DNA of 64,000 nt from CAUTNA01 sp964371145 (GCA_964371145.1 CAYJKO010000004.1:1-64000), one strand, 5' to 3'; positions 28,246 through 37,275 are shown, counted from the stretch's first letter. The notes: generated from the sequence alone by a model not told the origin. Numbers and translations: made by a program.

Positions 28246-29625
28246 ATGACAAACAAATTAAAATTTTGGTTAATCGCATTAATATTTTTAAACGGGTACG
28301 TCAGTTTGTCTATGGAATTATTGGCGTTGCGTCAAATTTCATTTTTTGTGGGATCATCCGCAATAATCACCAGTATTGTTATAGGAATTTTTTTGGGATT
28401 TATGTCAATCGGATATTTCCGTGGGTCAAATATAAAAAATTCTAAACAGAACGTAAAAAAAATTATGAGCCGCAGCTTTTTAACTATCGCAATTATGACA
28501 ATTTTGGCGACATCTTTCACATTAACATTAACGTATTTTAACGTTATGTATATTTTCGGCATACAATCGGGCGTTGTACAAACATTTATTTATTCAGCAG
28601 TCCTGCTTTCAATCGCACCGTTTTTATTCGGGTTTAATACCGCATTGCTGTCAAGATATCTGAATAAATACGACCGTAATTCAACGGGCGCTATTATGGC
28701 GTGGGACACAATCGGCTCTGTTTTGGGTTCATTGGCGACAACATTAATATTGATGCCTTTTATCGGGGTAAATTATACAATTTTATTGGTAGTATCACTG
28801 GCTTTAATTGGTGCGGTTTTGGCAAATAATAATTTAAAAACGATTATTTTAATACCTGTTATTTTAATCCCGGGATATATAATCAATTCAAATTCTTACC
28901 TGAAAGAAAATCACAATATCATAGAAAACAATGCAAATTCAACCATATCTATTTGGGGAAATAATCTTGAGAAAATGTTGGTTATGAATGGATTGCCTAT
29001 GTCTATTTATAAATCATATAACAAAACATCTGCGGAATACATAAATTATGTAAATGATAATTTTATATATACGATGCCTGCGGACAAAAAACACGAAATT
29101 TTAATTCTGGGCGCGGGCGGATTTACAGCCGGCATACGTGATAATCATAATGAATATACTTTTGTAGACATAGAATCTAAATTAAAAGATATATCAGAAA
29201 AAGATTTCTTGGGCGAAAAATTGGATGATAATAAAAAATTCATAGTTCAAGATGCCAGCCAATTTTTAAAAAATACGACAAAAAAATACGATTTGATTTT
29301 ATTGGACGTTTATTCAAATTCTTTCCAGGTGCCTGCGGATTTCATAACAGAAGAATTTATGCAAAGAATCAAAGGCGCGGTTGCGGACAACGGCATAATA
29401 TTGATGAACATATTATCCAGCCCATCTTATTCTGATAAATATACACAAAGTTTTGATAATACTTTTAACGCCGTATTTCCAAACAATACGTCCCGCCAGA
29501 TAATCGATGCGTTTAACCCGTGGGTCGCAGATTCTATATCAAATATTATATATATTTATTACAACCGTCCAAATACGGGAAAAACATATACGATAAATAA
29601 AAACCCGGTTATATTTGACCGATAA
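28246..29625 (+). CDS. membrane protein fused to a spermidine-synthase-like domain
   Basis: 459 residues from the ATG at 28246, which is 6 bases after AAGGA; ATGs at 28216 and 28240 are in frame but lie before the likely transcript start or too near the ribosome-binding site. The N-terminal half has about seven hydrophobic helices, beginning LIALIFLNGYVSLSMELLAL. The C-terminal half is a Rossmann methyltransferase-like domain: ILILGAGGFTAGI (SAM/nucleotide-binding loop), YTFVDIES, FIVQDASQFL and YDLILLDVYSN, as in spermidine-synthase relatives. Such fusions are widespread and mostly uncharacterised. The expected Asp motif for putrescine is not clear, so polyamine synthesis should not be assumed. 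Confidence 0.8.
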   Translation: MTNKLKFWLIALIFLNGYVSLSMELLALRQISFFVGSSAIITSIVIGIFLGFMSIGYFRGSNIKNSKQNVKKIMSRSFLTIAIMTILATSFTLTLTYFNVMYIFGIQSGVVQTFIYSAVLLSIAPFLFGFNTALLSRYLNKYDRNSTGAIMAWDTIGSVLGSLATTLILMPFIGVNYTILLVVSLALIGAVLANNNLKTIILIPVILIPGYIINSNSYLKENHNIIENNANSTISIWGNNLEKMLVMNGLPMSIYKSYNKTSAEYINYVNDNFIYTMPADKKHEILILGAGGFTAGIRDNHNEYTFVDIESKLKDISEKDFLGEKLDDNKKFIVQDASQFLKNTTKKYDLILLDVYSNSFQVPADFITEEFMQRIKGAVADNGIILMNILSSPSYSDKYTQSFDNTFNAVFPNNTSRQIIDAFNPWVADSISNIIYIYYNRPNTGKTYTINKNPVIFDR

Positions 29626-29650
29626 AAAAATCCCCATATGGGGATTTTTT
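29626..29650. terminator. bidirectional terminator, CCCC-ATAT-GGGG type
   Basis: AAATCCCC, ATAT, GGGGATTT with flanking A and T runs, between convergent genes. Second member of the recurring hairpin family; its edge touches the stop codon of the dehydrogenase gene. Confidence 0.85.
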
Positions 29651-30582
29651 TATTTCAATTTTTCAAAATTTTTACGGATTATATTTTTGCTTTTTGTTAA
29701 TTCTTTTGACTCTGCGTCATTTAATTTTGGTTTTAAAACCATCTTTGCGCCGTTTTTACCAACAATGGTCGGAACAGAAAATGCAACCGTAGATTTACCA
29801 ACAACAGACAAAGTTGACACCGTCAAAATTTTATTTTCATCCATTAAAATCGCACGACATAAATTTGCAGCCGCCGCAGATATTCCATCCCACGTTGCGC
29901 CGCGTCCTTTTATAATTTCATTTGCCGCACCCTTTACCCGATCTTCTATTGTTTGTTTTGCGGATGCATTTAAAATTTTTCCCGATTGTTTTTCGAATTC
30001 AGCCAAAGGCAATCCGCCAACGGTCGCACCCGACCAATTTAAAACGGCGGATAATCCGTGTTCACCCAAAACGTCCGCAGATATGGATTGATTGGACACG
30101 CCCAACGTTCTGGATAATATATTTTTAAATCGCGCCGTATCCAACATGGTCCCCGTACCCAAAACACGACTGGACGGCAATTTAGACAATTTTACCGCCA
30201 ACATAACCATAACATCCAATGGGTTGGTCAATATGATTAATTTAACTTTATTTTTATCGACCTGTGCCATGACTTGTGGAATTATATCTTCTAATACCTC
30301 TTTATTGCTGGCTAATAAATCCGTTCTGCATTCGTCCAATTTATGATTTTTACCGGCGGCTATAATTACAATTTCGCTGTTTTTTATTGCAGAATAATTA
30401 TTTGCCGCACGAACGGACACATCAAACGCAAATGTTCCCGCATGTCCTAAATCTTCGGCGACCGCGCGTGAACGCGCCAAATTTCTGTCGAACAAAACAA
30501 TTTCACGAAACAAACCCGTATTTTGAATAGCCGTTGCAACGGCCGCACCAACGCACCCCGCCCCAATAATAGATACTTTCAT
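29650..30582 (-). CDS. L-lactate/malate dehydrogenase family protein
   Basis: 310 residues from MKVSIIGAG; the frame is open 30 codons further but passes through the upstream terminator, and GAGAG precedes this ATG. It has the Rossmann motif GAGCVGAA, Asp in VLFDRN (NAD preference), GTGTMLDTARF (substrate Asp/Arg region, LDH-like) and the catalytic GEHG His. The active-site loop reads KLDECRTDLL where LDH has KPGQTRLDL, so the residue that separates lactate (Gln) from malate (Arg) enzymes appears to be Glu, and the loop Pro-Gly is absent. It therefore reduces some 2-oxoacid with NADH, but the substrate is open. Confidence 0.8.
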   Translation of the reverse strand: MKVSIIGAGCVGAAVATAIQNTGLFREIVLFDRNLARSRAVAEDLGHAGTFAFDVSVRAANNYSAIKNSEIVIIAAGKNHKLDECRTDLLASNKEVLEDIIPQVMAQVDKNKVKLIILTNPLDVMVMLAVKLSKLPSSRVLGTGTMLDTARFKNILSRTLGVSNQSISADVLGEHGLSAVLNWSGATVGGLPLAEFEKQSGKILNASAKQTIEDRVKGAANEIIKGRGATWDGISAAAANLCRAILMDENKILTVSTLSVVGKSTVAFSVPTIVGKNGAKMVLKPKLNDAESKELTKSKNIIRKNFEKLK

Positions 30583-30612
30583 TTTTCTCTCTTTTTTATT
30601 TTTTATGAATAT

Positions 30613-30641
30613 ATTATACCACAAAAAAACGGGGCATAAAA
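30613..30641 (-). promoter_or_regulatory. probable promoter for the dehydrogenase gene
   Basis: Minus-strand TATAAT (30618-30613); the matching -35 (TTTTAT, 30641-30636) is weak and falls inside the loop of the proS terminator, so promoter and terminator overlap. Confidence 0.45.
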
Positions 30642-30650
30642 CCCCGATTT
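30622..30650 (-). terminator. terminator of the olsB-olsA-proS operon
   Basis: Minus-strand CGGGG pairs with CCCCG across a TTTTATG loop, followed by seven T. It begins at the proS stop codon. Confidence 0.8.
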
Positions 30651-31930
30651 TAATTTTTGGATAATATTCCAATTATTTCTTTTAACGCATCCATATAATT
30701 ATCCAATTCGATATTCGTTGGCAATTCTGACACATCAACATCGTTTGTACGATATTTTAATTCTAATTGATTATTTTTTAAATTTTTTGCAGACACAATA
30801 ATGCGAACGGGCGTTGCGATTAAATCTGCATCTGCAAATTTTTCGCCGGCGCGTGCATCACGATTATCCAATAAAACGTCCATTCCGGTTTGTTTTAAAT
30901 CTGCATATATTTTTTCAGCCATAGGTAATACAGCACCTTCTTTATCTGGCAATCCGATAACTTGGACATTAAACGGCGCCGTTGCCATATTCCATACAGG
31001 GCCATTTTCATCTGCGCTTTCTTCCATAATCGCAGCCAATACGCGTGAAACACCAATTCCATAGCATCCCATAATTGGCAATTTTGATTCGCCGTCTGCA
31101 CCGACATATGTTAAATCCATAGATTTTGAATATTTTGTTCCCAATTGAAATATATTACCGATTTCAATACCACGAACTTTATTCATATTACATCCACATT
31201 TTGGACAGACTTCTGAATCTTCATCAATCATTTCTTTGTTCGCAGCAAATCCGCAATCGCATAAATAAATAGTATCTTCACCCATTTCATTTATCAATTG
31301 AAATTCATGCGCCATATCACCACCCATATCACCGTTTGACGACAACACAGGAACAACGTTTTTACATCCACATCTTTTGAAAATTTTATTATAAGCATTT
31401 AAACATTTGTCATAATAAACTTCTAAATCTTGTTGCGTTTCATGAAAAGAGTATGCGTCTTTCATAATAAATTCACGAGTTCTGATTAACCCCGCACGTA
31501 CGCGTAATTCATCACGGAATTTCGTTTGTATTTGATATACACAAAATGGCAATTGGCGATATGTTGATAAAACAGATTTAACATAATCAACCACAACTTC
31601 TTCGTGCGTTGGGTTTAAAACATAATCTGCACCACCGCGACCTTTGAATTTTGCCAAGACGTCGATTGTATCATATCTGCCAGACTGTTTCCACAATTCA
31701 GCATTGGATGTCACCGGCATTAAAATTTCTTGACCGTCTATTTCATTCATCTCATCGCGAATGATATTTTCAATTTTTTGCAATACGCGCAAACCAATCG
31801 GCGAAAAAGTATAACCGCCTTGGAATGTTTGATAAATATACCCGCCCTTTATAGCAATTTTATGGCCATTTGTTGCGGCTTGCGCCGTTTCTTCAAATAA
31901 TCTTTTTACACATAAATTTTCAATTCTCAT
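30650..31930 (-). CDS. proS: prolyl-tRNA synthetase, short form
   Basis: A 426-residue class II synthetase that charges tRNA-Pro. Motif 2 is FRDELRVRAGLIRTREFIMKD (in two overlapping parts), motif 3 is MGCYGIGVSRVLAAI, and the TxE substrate loop is NPTHEE. The length and the absence of a large insertion between motifs 2 and 3 match the alphaproteobacterial short form, which lacks the full INS editing domain. In its place is a short segment with Cys pairs (LCDCGFAANKE, then VCPKCGCNMNKVRG). The C-terminal anticodon-binding domain begins near residue 330 (NVQVIGLP). It lies 13 bases after olsA and should be the last gene of that operon; the reason for this pairing is not evident. Confidence 0.93.
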   Translation of the reverse strand: MRIENLCVKRLFEETAQAATNGHKIAIKGGYIYQTFQGGYTFSPIGLRVLQKIENIIRDEMNEIDGQEILMPVTSNAELWKQSGRYDTIDVLAKFKGRGGADYVLNPTHEEVVVDYVKSVLSTYRQLPFCVYQIQTKFRDELRVRAGLIRTREFIMKDAYSFHETQQDLEVYYDKCLNAYNKIFKRCGCKNVVPVLSSNGDMGGDMAHEFQLINEMGEDTIYLCDCGFAANKEMIDEDSEVCPKCGCNMNKVRGIEIGNIFQLGTKYSKSMDLTYVGADGESKLPIMGCYGIGVSRVLAAIMEESADENGPVWNMATAPFNVQVIGLPDKEGAVLPMAEKIYADLKQTGMDVLLDNRDARAGEKFADADLIATPVRIIVSAKNLKNNQLELKYRTNDVDVSELPTNIELDNYMDALKEIIGILSKN

Positions 31931-31943
31931 TTTTTTATCTACT

Positions 31944-32744
31944 TTATTTTAATTTTTCGTATTCTGCTTTTATTATTTCTTGTAATTTTAATGCGATGCC
32001 TTTTCTGTCCAAACCGCGCACATCGACGGGGGGCAAAACGGTTGTTTCAAACAAAAAACCGCCCAACATCATAATATGAAAGAATTGTCCAAAAGCGCTG
32101 CGTTCACGTTTACACATTGGTCCCATATCTTGTTTTTTATTATCGAAATAAGCAAAATGATTTGCCATGTCCACGTCATTTATTTTTGAACCATTTTTAT
32201 AACGATAATTTATAATAACCGGTTGAATTGTGATATCTGAATCCACAACAAAATTGAACAATGAACTTTTAAAATCTTTTACGTATGCACCATTTGTTGT
32301 TGTACCTTCGGGAAATAAAACCATAGGATATCTAACGCGCGCCATAGTATCTTGGACGTGTTTCAAAACGGTTGCGGCGGCCGATGGTCTGCGATCAACG
32401 AACACAACGCCCAATTTTTTTGCAATCCAACCAACAACCGGATAACTTTCGATATCTTTTTTACCAAAGAAATTATTTCCCAAACCAACCGGCAAAGCCA
32501 TTAATTCAAAAACAGATATATGATTTGCAACAACCATTAACGGTCTGTCGTTCACCAATTTCCCATTTGTTTTAACGCGCACACCCGCAATCAATGTGGA
32601 CACAGTCATAAAAAATTTCATATACCAAACCGACCCTTTTGGTATAATCAACAAAACAGGAATTTGAAATATAACAAACAACCAAAATGTGATAAATTTG
32701 ACAGTCGCCGTTGTCGTATTAAATATATTTTGTTTACGCAACAT
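31944..32744 (-). CDS. olsA: lyso-ornithine lipid acyltransferase (PlsC family)
   Basis: 266 residues from MLRKQNIF; the start overlaps the end of olsB by 11 bases, implying coupled translation (an earlier in-frame start at 32795 would lie deep inside olsB). A hydrophobic N-terminal segment (about 20-55) is followed by the acyltransferase motif NHISVFE, where the usual H-x4-D has Glu in place of Asp, and by LFPEGTTTNG. The PlsC family moves acyl groups from acyl-ACP/CoA to a lyso-lipid. Position directly after olsB makes lyso-ornithine-lipid O-acylation the best assignment; lysophosphatidate acylation is the alternative. Confidence 0.8.
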   Translation of the reverse strand: MLRKQNIFNTTTATVKFITFWLFVIFQIPVLLIIPKGSVWYMKFFMTVSTLIAGVRVKTNGKLVNDRPLMVVANHISVFELMALPVGLGNNFFGKKDIESYPVVGWIAKKLGVVFVDRRPSAAATVLKHVQDTMARVRYPMVLFPEGTTTNGAYVKDFKSSLFNFVVDSDITIQPVIINYRYKNGSKINDVDMANHFAYFDNKKQDMGPMCKRERSAFGQFFHIMMLGGFLFETTVLPPVDVRGLDRKGIALKLQEIIKAEYEKLK

Positions 32745-33696
32745 TTTCTTTATCCTCTTCTTTGGAATCGTCGATATATTCAACATCATTTGCATCTTCT
32801 TTTAACAAAGACAAAGCAACAGTTTTCATTAATTTCAAAGGCCCAGTTACCGGGAACATCATAAATTTACCCAATGTTTTAATCGGTCCATCTTTTAATC
32901 CCAAATGTTCAAAAGCGGTTGCAGAACCCGCAAAATATTTTTGATATGCGGACGCGATTTTATTAGTTTCAACAACAACAAAAACGTCATAAGAATTGAA
33001 TGGGGCGTCGATAAATACGCCTTTACCGAATGTCGCGCCCAGACGCAAATAACCTTTGATTAACGGGGTCATTTCCTGGGTTGCCAATTTTTCGTCTACG
33101 AAATCACGTGGCAATATATTCATTCTGGATAATTTTCCATTTACGCCTTCTGCAAAATTTTCAGTTATAACATTTGGACGCAAATTAATATTTGCCAGAT
33201 GGTTATAATACAAGTAAGAAATTGCTTGGGCGGATACAACAGGTTTAGTACCAACAAAACTGGCCACCCCGAATAAAACGGTAATTTCTTTTTTAATAAT
33301 ATATTCGCTTAAACCGACCCACAACATACGCATAACCAAACCGTTATTACGATATTCTGCATCGACGCAAGCACGGGACATTTCAGCAATGTTTCCAGAT
33401 GCTTTTTTTATTTTTGAAATATTAAATTCTGTTTCTGTGTAAAACCCGCCCATTTTTGCGGCAGCATCACGGTCAATAATTCTGTATGTTCCGACCAATT
33501 TTCCATTATGAAAAACACCCATATAATCCGCGAATGTATCGAACACATCATATTCTTCGCGCAATGCGGCCTGTTCTTCTGTGACAGATGCACCTTCTTC
33601 TTCGACGAAGATTTTATATCTTAATTGACGGACTTGTTTTCTTTCTTCTTTATTGCGAGTTAAACGTACTTCGTAATCGCGGACTTTAATAGCCAT
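32734..33696 (-). CDS. olsB: L-ornithine N-alpha-acyltransferase (3-hydroxyacyl-ACP dependent)
   Basis: 320 residues from MAIKVRDYEVRL, preceded by AAGGAAA; nine further codons are open upstream. The GNAT-like fold and conserved segments (VRQLRYKIFVEEEG, DTFADYMGV, AEMSRACVDAEYRN, LFGVASF) match OlsB and hemolysin-like acyltransferases, which attach a 3-hydroxy fatty acid to ornithine as the first step of ornithine-lipid synthesis, a phosphorus-free membrane lipid. The downstream PlsC-type gene completes the two-step pathway. The C-terminal tail is acidic (YIDDSKEEDKENVA). No phosphate-response box is recognised. Confidence 0.85.
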   Translation of the reverse strand: MAIKVRDYEVRLTRNKEERKQVRQLRYKIFVEEEGASVTEEQAALREEYDVFDTFADYMGVFHNGKLVGTYRIIDRDAAAKMGGFYTETEFNISKIKKASGNIAEMSRACVDAEYRNNGLVMRMLWVGLSEYIIKKEITVLFGVASFVGTKPVVSAQAISYLYYNHLANINLRPNVITENFAEGVNGKLSRMNILPRDFVDEKLATQEMTPLIKGYLRLGATFGKGVFIDAPFNSYDVFVVVETNKIASAYQKYFAGSATAFEHLGLKDGPIKTLGKFMMFPVTGPLKLMKTVALSLLKEDANDVEYIDDSKEEDKENVA

Positions 33697-33732
33697 AAAA
33701 TTTCCTTTTGTATTATTACACAATACATATAT

Positions 33733-33759
33733 TTTATAGCAAAAGAATCAAAATATCAA
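33733..33759 (-). promoter_or_regulatory. probable promoter of the olsB operon
   Basis: Minus-strand TTGATA (33759-33754), a 15-base spacer, TATAAA (33738-33733). The spacing is short, so confidence is moderate. Confidence 0.5.
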
Positions 33760-33772
33760 GAAAATCAAATAA

Positions 33773-34612
33773 TTATTTTGTGCGCACATTTGGTCTGGTT
33801 TGCATCAAATACAAATCACTGATTTTTTGCGACAACAAATTTTCTATTTTTTTGTATCTGTATGATTCAGCAATTTTTTTCAAATGATTTAAATTCGCGA
33901 CACTGAAAGAATTCGACATAGATAACAATATCATCAAATTATCTTCGCGACCCAAAGCAACCGCGGTTTCCGCTAATTGCAAATAATTTAATTTCAAATC
34001 TTTTCTTTTTAATAATTTGTTTAAAAATTTTGGGTTTTGAAATCCAACGAAATAATTTGCAACAGACACAATAGCTTCGCTTGAAAAATTCACATCTAAA
34101 TCTGGACGCGCCAAAATTAAATCTAATTCACGTTCGTTTATCATTCTGTCGCCCAACAATTTCAACCAAACGGGCACACTATCTGACATTAAAATATTTA
34201 TATCCAAATCTGGTCTTTTTAAAACATTTGTTATACCCGCATCTTGTGCGCCAAACACATAAACCCATGCAGGGTAAGAATCTTTATCTTTTGAATTTAT
34301 ATCGAAAGACGGGCTTAATAATAATAAATTTAAATATCTTAGATCTTTCTTAGATTTAGCCACATCAAACAAAGTTCTGCCAAATTTATTTTCAACATTA
34401 AGATTAACGCCCTTTGTTTTTACCAAAGTTTCAAATTTATCGTAATCGTTATTTTTTAAATATTTAAATAAAGAGATCGAAGAGTTCTTTTTTACATTTG
34501 TAATTTTATTAACATCTTGTGAATCATTAATGTCGGCAAAAACAGGATCTGCGGAAAAAGTCATACCACCGATTAGTCCAGCAATAAACATTGTTTTAAC
34601 TTGATTTTTCAT
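33773..34612 (-). CDS. secreted ankyrin-like repeat protein
   Basis: 279 residues with a signal peptide (MFIAGLIGGMTFSADPVFA region), then degenerate ankyrin-like helices: LFKYLKNNDYDKFETLVK, then VNLNVENKFGRTLFDVAK, and later RPDLDINILM and RPDLDVNFSS units spaced about 45 residues apart. The repeats lack the full G-TPLH-A signature, so ankyrin assignment is by pattern only. It should sit in the periplasm or be released, and may bind other proteins. It has its own promoter. No closer family recognised. Confidence 0.65.
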   Translation of the reverse strand: MKNQVKTMFIAGLIGGMTFSADPVFADINDSQDVNKITNVKKNSSISLFKYLKNNDYDKFETLVKTKGVNLNVENKFGRTLFDVAKSKKDLRYLNLLLLSPSFDINSKDKDSYPAWVYVFGAQDAGITNVLKRPDLDINILMSDSVPVWLKLLGDRMINERELDLILARPDLDVNFSSEAIVSVANYFVGFQNPKFLNKLLKRKDLKLNYLQLAETAVALGREDNLMILLSMSNSFSVANLNHLKKIAESYRYKKIENLLSQKISDLYLMQTRPNVRTK

Positions 34613-34648
34613 ATCAAACCTCTTTGCATATATTATATATTACACACA

Positions 34649-34677
34649 AATATAGTACAAGTAAATCAAATCGTCAA
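34649..34677 (-). promoter_or_regulatory. sigma-70-like promoter for the ankyrin-like gene
   Basis: Minus-strand TTGACG (34677-34672), a 17-base spacer, TATATT (34654-34649). Confidence 0.65.
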
Positions 34678-34686
34678 GTTTTTCAT

Positions 34687-35670
34687 CTATTTTAATTTAT
34701 CGGACAATAATCCCACAGCTATGGCATACCAATTTGAATTATTCCATCTTTTTATACGATAAAAATTTGGGTAAACCAAAAATGCACGGGAAGTTTCAAT
34801 ATTGTCTACATCAACCACCAACCCCGCCATCATATCTGATTTCGGCAATGCGCCACCATGCATATTACGAACACCCAAAGCCGCCCATTCATCTACGGTT
34901 TTTTTTGTTTTGGCATTCATTAAATCTGTATCCAATCCGGTCGGCAATTTAACTTCGCGCAGGATTTTTTCATTCTTATTCCAACCCAATTTTGATAAAT
35001 AATTGCCCGCGCTGAACATTGCGTCGCCTTCGCTGTTTATGATATCTATTTTACCGTCACCATTACCATCCGCGCCGTATTGTTCCAAAGTCGTTGGGAT
35101 AAATTGGAAATGCCCCATGGCCCCCGCCCAGCTGCCACCCATTTTTGAAATATCTAAATTTGATTTATCCGCGTGACGCATCAAAGAATACAATTGTTTT
35201 GAAAAAAATGTTTTACGGCGACCGTCATACATCAAAGTCAAAAAAGCATCTGTTAATTTATGGCGCGCTTTATATTGCCCATAATTAGATTCCAATCCCC
35301 AAAACGCCATAATAACGTGCGGTTGCACCCCAAATTTTTTGTCTACGCGACCCAGTAAGGTTGGATAAGATTTTTTTACATTGCGTCCCTGATTAATTCT
35401 GGTTTGATTAACGGTTCGATTTAAATAATCATTTAACGTCAATTTAAATTCGGCTTGGTTTTTATCGCTGCGCACGATTGATGGCACAAAAACAGCGGGC
35501 TGAATAACACCATTTATTGTTTCGGGTGAAATCCCGTCTGCAACCGCCTTGTTTTGAACTTCGTGCAGAATTTCATACCATCTGTTCATATCAAAATCAC
35601 CAGATTGTGCGACAGAAGCGGTTGGGATTAAAATCCCCATCGCCAATATATAATTAAAAAATTTTTTCAT
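34687..35670 (-). CDS. lytic murein transglycosylase (MltB/GH103 type)
   Basis: 327 residues. The signal peptide (to VAQSG) lacks a lipobox, so this is a soluble periplasmic form. The catalytic Glu is E127 in FWGLESNYGQY, followed by GSWAGAMGHFQFIPTTLEQYG, in two overlapping motifs typical of MltB, and the GDGKIDIINSEGDAMFSAGNYL segment. These enzymes cut peptidoglycan between MurNAc and GlcNAc, leaving a 1,6-anhydro end. The gene lies 19 bases after the outer-membrane barrel gene, suggesting one transcript, although its own ribosome-binding site is weak. Confidence 0.9.
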   Translation of the reverse strand: MKKFFNYILAMGILIPTASVAQSGDFDMNRWYEILHEVQNKAVADGISPETINGVIQPAVFVPSIVRSDKNQAEFKLTLNDYLNRTVNQTRINQGRNVKKSYPTLLGRVDKKFGVQPHVIMAFWGLESNYGQYKARHKLTDAFLTLMYDGRRKTFFSKQLYSLMRHADKSNLDISKMGGSWAGAMGHFQFIPTTLEQYGADGNGDGKIDIINSEGDAMFSAGNYLSKLGWNKNEKILREVKLPTGLDTDLMNAKTKKTVDEWAALGVRNMHGGALPKSDMMAGLVVDVDNIETSRAFLVYPNFYRIKRWNNSNWYAIAVGLLSDKLK

Positions 35671-35689
35671 TATTTAAACTTTTATTAAA

Positions 35690-37177
35690 TTAAAAAGAAT
35701 ATTTTACACCCAAATGTAAGCCGAACGATTGCCAATTTGCCTCGGTTAAAGAATCAGATATATCCAAAGTCTGTGCAGGCACCGTTGCCAAAATCGGAAT
35801 TCCTGTATTTGGGTCTACGACCAATTGACCAAATTCATCATATTGGAAACTGGTATATTCTGCAACATACAATTTGCCAGGAATTTCACCAACATGAAAG
35901 AAATGAGAATCGACTTTTAATGTTAATTCCATTCTGTCAGACATTTGATAATTATATTCAATTTCTGCGCGATAAGAATATGCACCGTTACTGCCTTCGT
36001 CCGTAAAACTTGGATTTTGTTGCCAATCAGTACGGTTCGGCCATATACCTTCGGAATAATAGCTTGGCAAACCAAATTGAACATAAAAACGTAATTTGTC
36101 GGCCAAAGTCATTTGTTTTTCCATTTCCAAACCAACATATAATCCAGACCAAGTTGTATTATAAATATGTGTTGTACCCGGAACTTCGATTACACCATCT
36201 CCACCGATAATTACGCAATTTCCAGACCCCACACCCCAAATATCACCAGCATCATCAGCGCCAGGTGTATAATCTTCTGTCACCAAAGAATTACCTAAAT
36301 CAAAAAATCCAGATGCGCCACCGGTATCGACCAATTTGATATCTTCTGGAGTCATACAAACTTGATATAAATCTGTTGGGATATTTGTCATATCTTTTGG
36401 AATGCTGTAAAAATTGCCGTTTCCGTCACCATATACGTAATCGCCGCCATCCGTCAATAATGGCAAATAAATCCCAGGGTTCGGATATAAATGATTAGAC
36501 ATTTGTAAATCATGTTGGAAAACTTCATACCCAATCGACGGAGACAATTTCCATCCACCGACATTCCACATTTTATTAGCGCCCAAACCTATACGAAAAC
36601 CGGATGTATCACCGGACATTTCACCAATAGACACGGTAAAAGCACCCTGGTCCGGCACAGATTCATCATACGGCAACAAATCATAATCCATAGACAGACC
36701 GCCATGCGACATTGTCCCATATGAAAAATCCCCAAACGCAACCAAATCAAAATCACGAACAGAAAATTCATGTTTGATGCCGAAATTAAATTCGTTAAGA
36801 ATCATATCGTCCCATTCAAGAATGGAATTTACGCCCGTTTTAAATTGAAAATCTGCAAAGCGACGAGTATAATCTGCAGAAACAGTTGTTTTATTTTCCG
36901 GCGCGAATGCAATACCATTAACGGTTGTCGGAGCAGAATATTCCATCACCTGTTGACGTGGAACCTGATAAGAATACGAACGAGTCCCCACAACGTGAGA
37001 CGTCCCAGACTGCCCAACGTAATTCATATATCCTTGGTTTTGGTATTCTTGATAATTTGCCTGGTTCACGTTCAAAGAATTATTGTTTTGATAATATGTT
37101 GGAACACCCTCGTTCGCAGCAAAAGCCGCAAAAGGTGTTAAAAATCCCATTAAAAATCCAAATTTTGATATTCTCAT
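35690..37177 (-). CDS. predicted outer-membrane beta-barrel protein
   Basis: 495 residues from MRISKFGF. The frame extends to a GTG at 37195, but a TATAAT abuts that GTG, so it should precede the transcript. The signal peptide ends near FAAFAANEG. The first 70 mature residues are Asn/Gln/Tyr-rich (YYQNNNSLNVNQANY). From about residue 100 alternating hydrophobic strands predominate, with aromatic girdles, and the chain ends in GVKYSF with a terminal Phe, as for BAM substrates. A loop region around 230-320 is Gly/Asp-rich. No specific porin family is recognised. Likely co-transcribed with the transglycosylase. Confidence 0.7.
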   Translation of the reverse strand: MRISKFGFLMGFLTPFAAFAANEGVPTYYQNNNSLNVNQANYQEYQNQGYMNYVGQSGTSHVVGTRSYSYQVPRQQVMEYSAPTTVNGIAFAPENKTTVSADYTRRFADFQFKTGVNSILEWDDMILNEFNFGIKHEFSVRDFDLVAFGDFSYGTMSHGGLSMDYDLLPYDESVPDQGAFTVSIGEMSGDTSGFRIGLGANKMWNVGGWKLSPSIGYEVFQHDLQMSNHLYPNPGIYLPLLTDGGDYVYGDGNGNFYSIPKDMTNIPTDLYQVCMTPEDIKLVDTGGASGFFDLGNSLVTEDYTPGADDAGDIWGVGSGNCVIIGGDGVIEVPGTTHIYNTTWSGLYVGLEMEKQMTLADKLRFYVQFGLPSYYSEGIWPNRTDWQQNPSFTDEGSNGAYSYRAEIEYNYQMSDRMELTLKVDSHFFHVGEIPGKLYVAEYTSFQYDEFGQLVVDPNTGIPILATVPAQTLDISDSLTEANWQSFGLHLGVKYSF

Positions 37178-37195
37178 AACCATTTCTTGATTCAC

Positions 37196-37222
37196 ATTAT
37201 AACATAAAAAATAAAATTACAA
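37196..37222 (-). promoter_or_regulatory. promoter of the barrel-transglycosylase operon
   Basis: Minus-strand TTGTAA (37222-37217), a 15-base spacer, TATAAT (37201-37196). It rules out the GTG at 37195 as a translated start. Confidence 0.55.
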
Positions 37223-37240
37223 AAGATGAAAATTCAAAAC

Positions 37241-37268
37241 TTGCAAAGAAAAATTAAAAATGTAGAAT
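37241..37268 (+). promoter_or_regulatory. promoter of hemW, placed for leaderless transcription
   Basis: TTGCAA (37241-37246), a 16-base spacer, TAGAAT (37263-37268). Seven bases separate it from the ATG, and there is no ribosome-binding site between. Confidence 0.6.
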
Positions 37269-37275
37269 TAATTTT

